Assembly (NCBI GenBank): GCA_027297485.1
Contig: JAPUHZ010000385.1
Location: 1-13,728 of the forward strand
Direction: 5' to 3'
DNA length: 13,728 bases
From: Deltaproteobacteria bacterium
GTDB taxonomy: Bacteria > Desulfobacterota_B > Binatia > UBA9968
Shown here: positions 13,129 to 13,728 of the stretch, piece by piece
Position numbering within the stretch: position 1 is the first letter of the stretch
Layout: each line of letters starts with the position of its first letter
The notes under the pieces: model-generated
What the model was told of the DNA's origin: nothing
The model's input: the letters and a program-made list of their open reading frames with translations, nothing else
The model's database searches: none
Made by a program: the position numbers and the translations under genes

Positions 13129-13212
13129 AAGGTTGTCAATCACTCCAGGACGCAATTAAACGACGCTTTAATTGAGTCTTATCGAGCGGTAGAAAGGACC
13201 CTTGACAACCTT
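13129..13212. repeat. Inverted repeat enclosing the hairpin repeat copy 3
   Basis: AAGGTTGTCAA (13129-13139) and TTGACAACCTT (13202-13212) are perfect 11-bp inverted repeats bounding an 84-base unit. The 37-base hairpin repeat sits in its middle, so a nested two-stem fold is possible. This resembles a miniature non-autonomous element, but no target duplication is obvious. Confidence 0.5.
13145..13181 (+). repeat. 37-base hairpin repeat, copy 3 (best palindrome)
   Basis: CAATTAAA (13153-13160) pairs perfectly with TTTAATTG (13167-13174) around the loop CGACGC. This is the most symmetric of the three copies and may be closest to the original form. It shares 16 identical leading bases with copy 2 and the core CGACGCTTTAA with copy 1. 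Confidence 0.6.
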
Positions 13213-13386
13213 CTGGAAGTTGATAGAGGTCTTGCTGAGATAGGTTGCAACGGCAAGAGCAGTATATCTTATCTGGTTGGTCGGTTGAAGATAGAGCACG
13301 CGAGACGCCCATAGTGGCTCGGAAGCCGGAGATTACGTCACGGGTTGGCAAGGACTTGTGGGCTTCGACCGAAGGAAAGGGAAAGC

Positions 13387-13728
13387 GTGCGTTCGCAGGA
13401 CAATTCAATCATCCTCGGGAGTGAACTCCGAGACCGGGTTACCGAGCGGCTCGGTTTTTCGAGTGCACCCTCCCCAAATTTCTCCGGGCTCAAAGCGTTG
13501 TACGGGGCTTGGTGCGCGAACGTCCCATTCGACAACGTGTGCAAGATGATAGCTCTGCGTGCAGGGGGCGATCTGCCTCTGCCCGGAATGCAAGCCGTAG
13601 AGTTCTTCGAGAGCTGGCTAACCCACGGTGCGAGCGGTACATGCTGGGCTACGAGCAACGCGCTCTTAGAGTTGGCACTCTCGCTTGGATTTAAGGCACA
13701 CCGGATTGTTGGCTGTATAGGTGATCGG
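13387..13728 (+). CDS. Arylamine N-acetyltransferase-like protein, N-terminal part (runs off the window)
   Basis: The first 114 codons of a gene that continues past the edge. Near its start the protein reads RDRVTERLGFSS; then comes LKALYGAWCANVPFDNV at 35-51, the position of the family's VPFEN segment, and GASGTCWATSNALLELALSL at 81-100, which matches the active-site cysteine region of arylamine N-acetyltransferases (usually RGGxCFExN). Cys86 would be the acetyl-accepting cysteine. The His and Asp of the triad would lie beyond the edge. The usual RGG is replaced by GASGT, so another transglutaminase-fold member is possible. The start is GTG, with AGGAAAGGG about five bases upstream. An earlier in-frame TTG at 13345 lacks such a site. 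It follows the start-less frame ending at 13314. Confidence 0.6.
   Translation, partial: MRSQDNSIILGSELRDRVTERLGFSSAPSPNFSGLKALYGAWCANVPFDNVCKMIALRAGGDLPLPGMQAVEFFESWLTHGASGTCWATSNALLELALSLGFKAHRIVGCIGDR

Larger units (their letters stand above)
13108..13314 (+). pseudogene. Start-less reading frame with protein-like C-terminal half
   Basis: The frame is open from just after a stop at 13105-13107 to TAG at 13312-13314. It has no ATG, GTG or TTG in its first half. From about 13187 it reads like a helical protein: VERTLDNLLEVDRGLAEIGC, then NGKSSISYLVGRLKIEHARR. I recognise no family. The upstream part crosses the hairpin repeat, so an old gene may have lost its beginning to the repeat or to a rearrangement. 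It is in the same frame as, and just ahead of, the acetyltransferase-like gene. Chance is possible. Confidence 0.28.
12874..13386. other. Stretch without a supported intact gene
   Basis: I see no complete gene here. The stretch contains the third 37-base hairpin repeat inside an 11-bp inverted repeat, and a start-less reading frame running to 13314; both are listed separately. The 12880-13100 part shows no coding pattern I trust on either strand and no clear terminator. Confidence 0.4.

Noticed and set aside
9962..13181. A CRISPR array
   Set aside because: Only three diverged copies with unequal spacing (about 112 bases and 3 kb) and no cas genes.

Overview
The window reads as a chromosomal piece from an uncultured, moderately GC-rich, non-model bacterium. 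The left two thirds combine biotin-dependent carboxylase parts, a class III (CaiB/BaiF) CoA-transferase, a metal-dependent amidohydrolase and the tail of a xanthine-dehydrogenase-type molybdoenzyme. That mix is familiar from environmental lineages such as Deltaproteobacteria, NC10, Rokubacteria and Tectomicrobia, but I cannot fix the phylum from sequence alone. All intact genes lie on the + strand.

Layout. Positions 1-354: a short remnant of a molybdopterin-dehydrogenase C-terminus, then a plausible promoter and a strong ribosome site. 355-2067: an atypical nucleoside-phosphorylase-family protein and an unrecognised secreted helical protein. 2223-9629: the core of the window. It holds a biotin carboxyl carrier protein, a first DRE-TIM carboxyltransferase (CT1), an amidohydrolase-2 protein overlapping the end of CT1, a CoA-transferase, a 409-base gap with extragenic repeats, biotin carboxylase, and a second carboxyltransferase (CT2) coupled to biotin carboxylase. 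9630-10542: a gene-poor scar with remnants, including the C-terminal end of an IS91-like transposase on the minus strand, a minus-strand terminator and two copies of a 37-base hairpin repeat. 10543-12658: a LysM lytic transglycosylase overlapping a small two-helix membrane protein, both of proteobacterial character. 12659-13386: mostly non-coding, with a possible secreted leader, the third hairpin-repeat copy inside an 11-bp inverted repeat, and a start-less reading frame. 13387 to the edge: the N-terminal part of an arylamine-N-acetyltransferase-like protein.

How the core works together (inference). Biotin carboxylase would load CO2 onto the biotin of the carrier at Lys137, and CT1 and CT2 would move it to acceptors. 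There is no acyl-CoA carboxyltransferase of the crotonase fold, so this is not acetyl- or propionyl-CoA carboxylase. CT1 and CT2 align without gaps over about 375 residues and share near-identical C-terminal domains. Both have lost the substrate-binding motifs typical of pyruvate carboxylase, oxaloacetate decarboxylase and the 5S transcarboxylase subunit, and each has replaced them differently. The amidohydrolase and CoA-transferase placed between the two halves suggest a pathway that carboxylates an unknown small acid, hydrolyses or decarboxylates an intermediate, and activates a product as a CoA thioester. This twin-carboxyltransferase locus is the best candidate in the window for an undescribed system.
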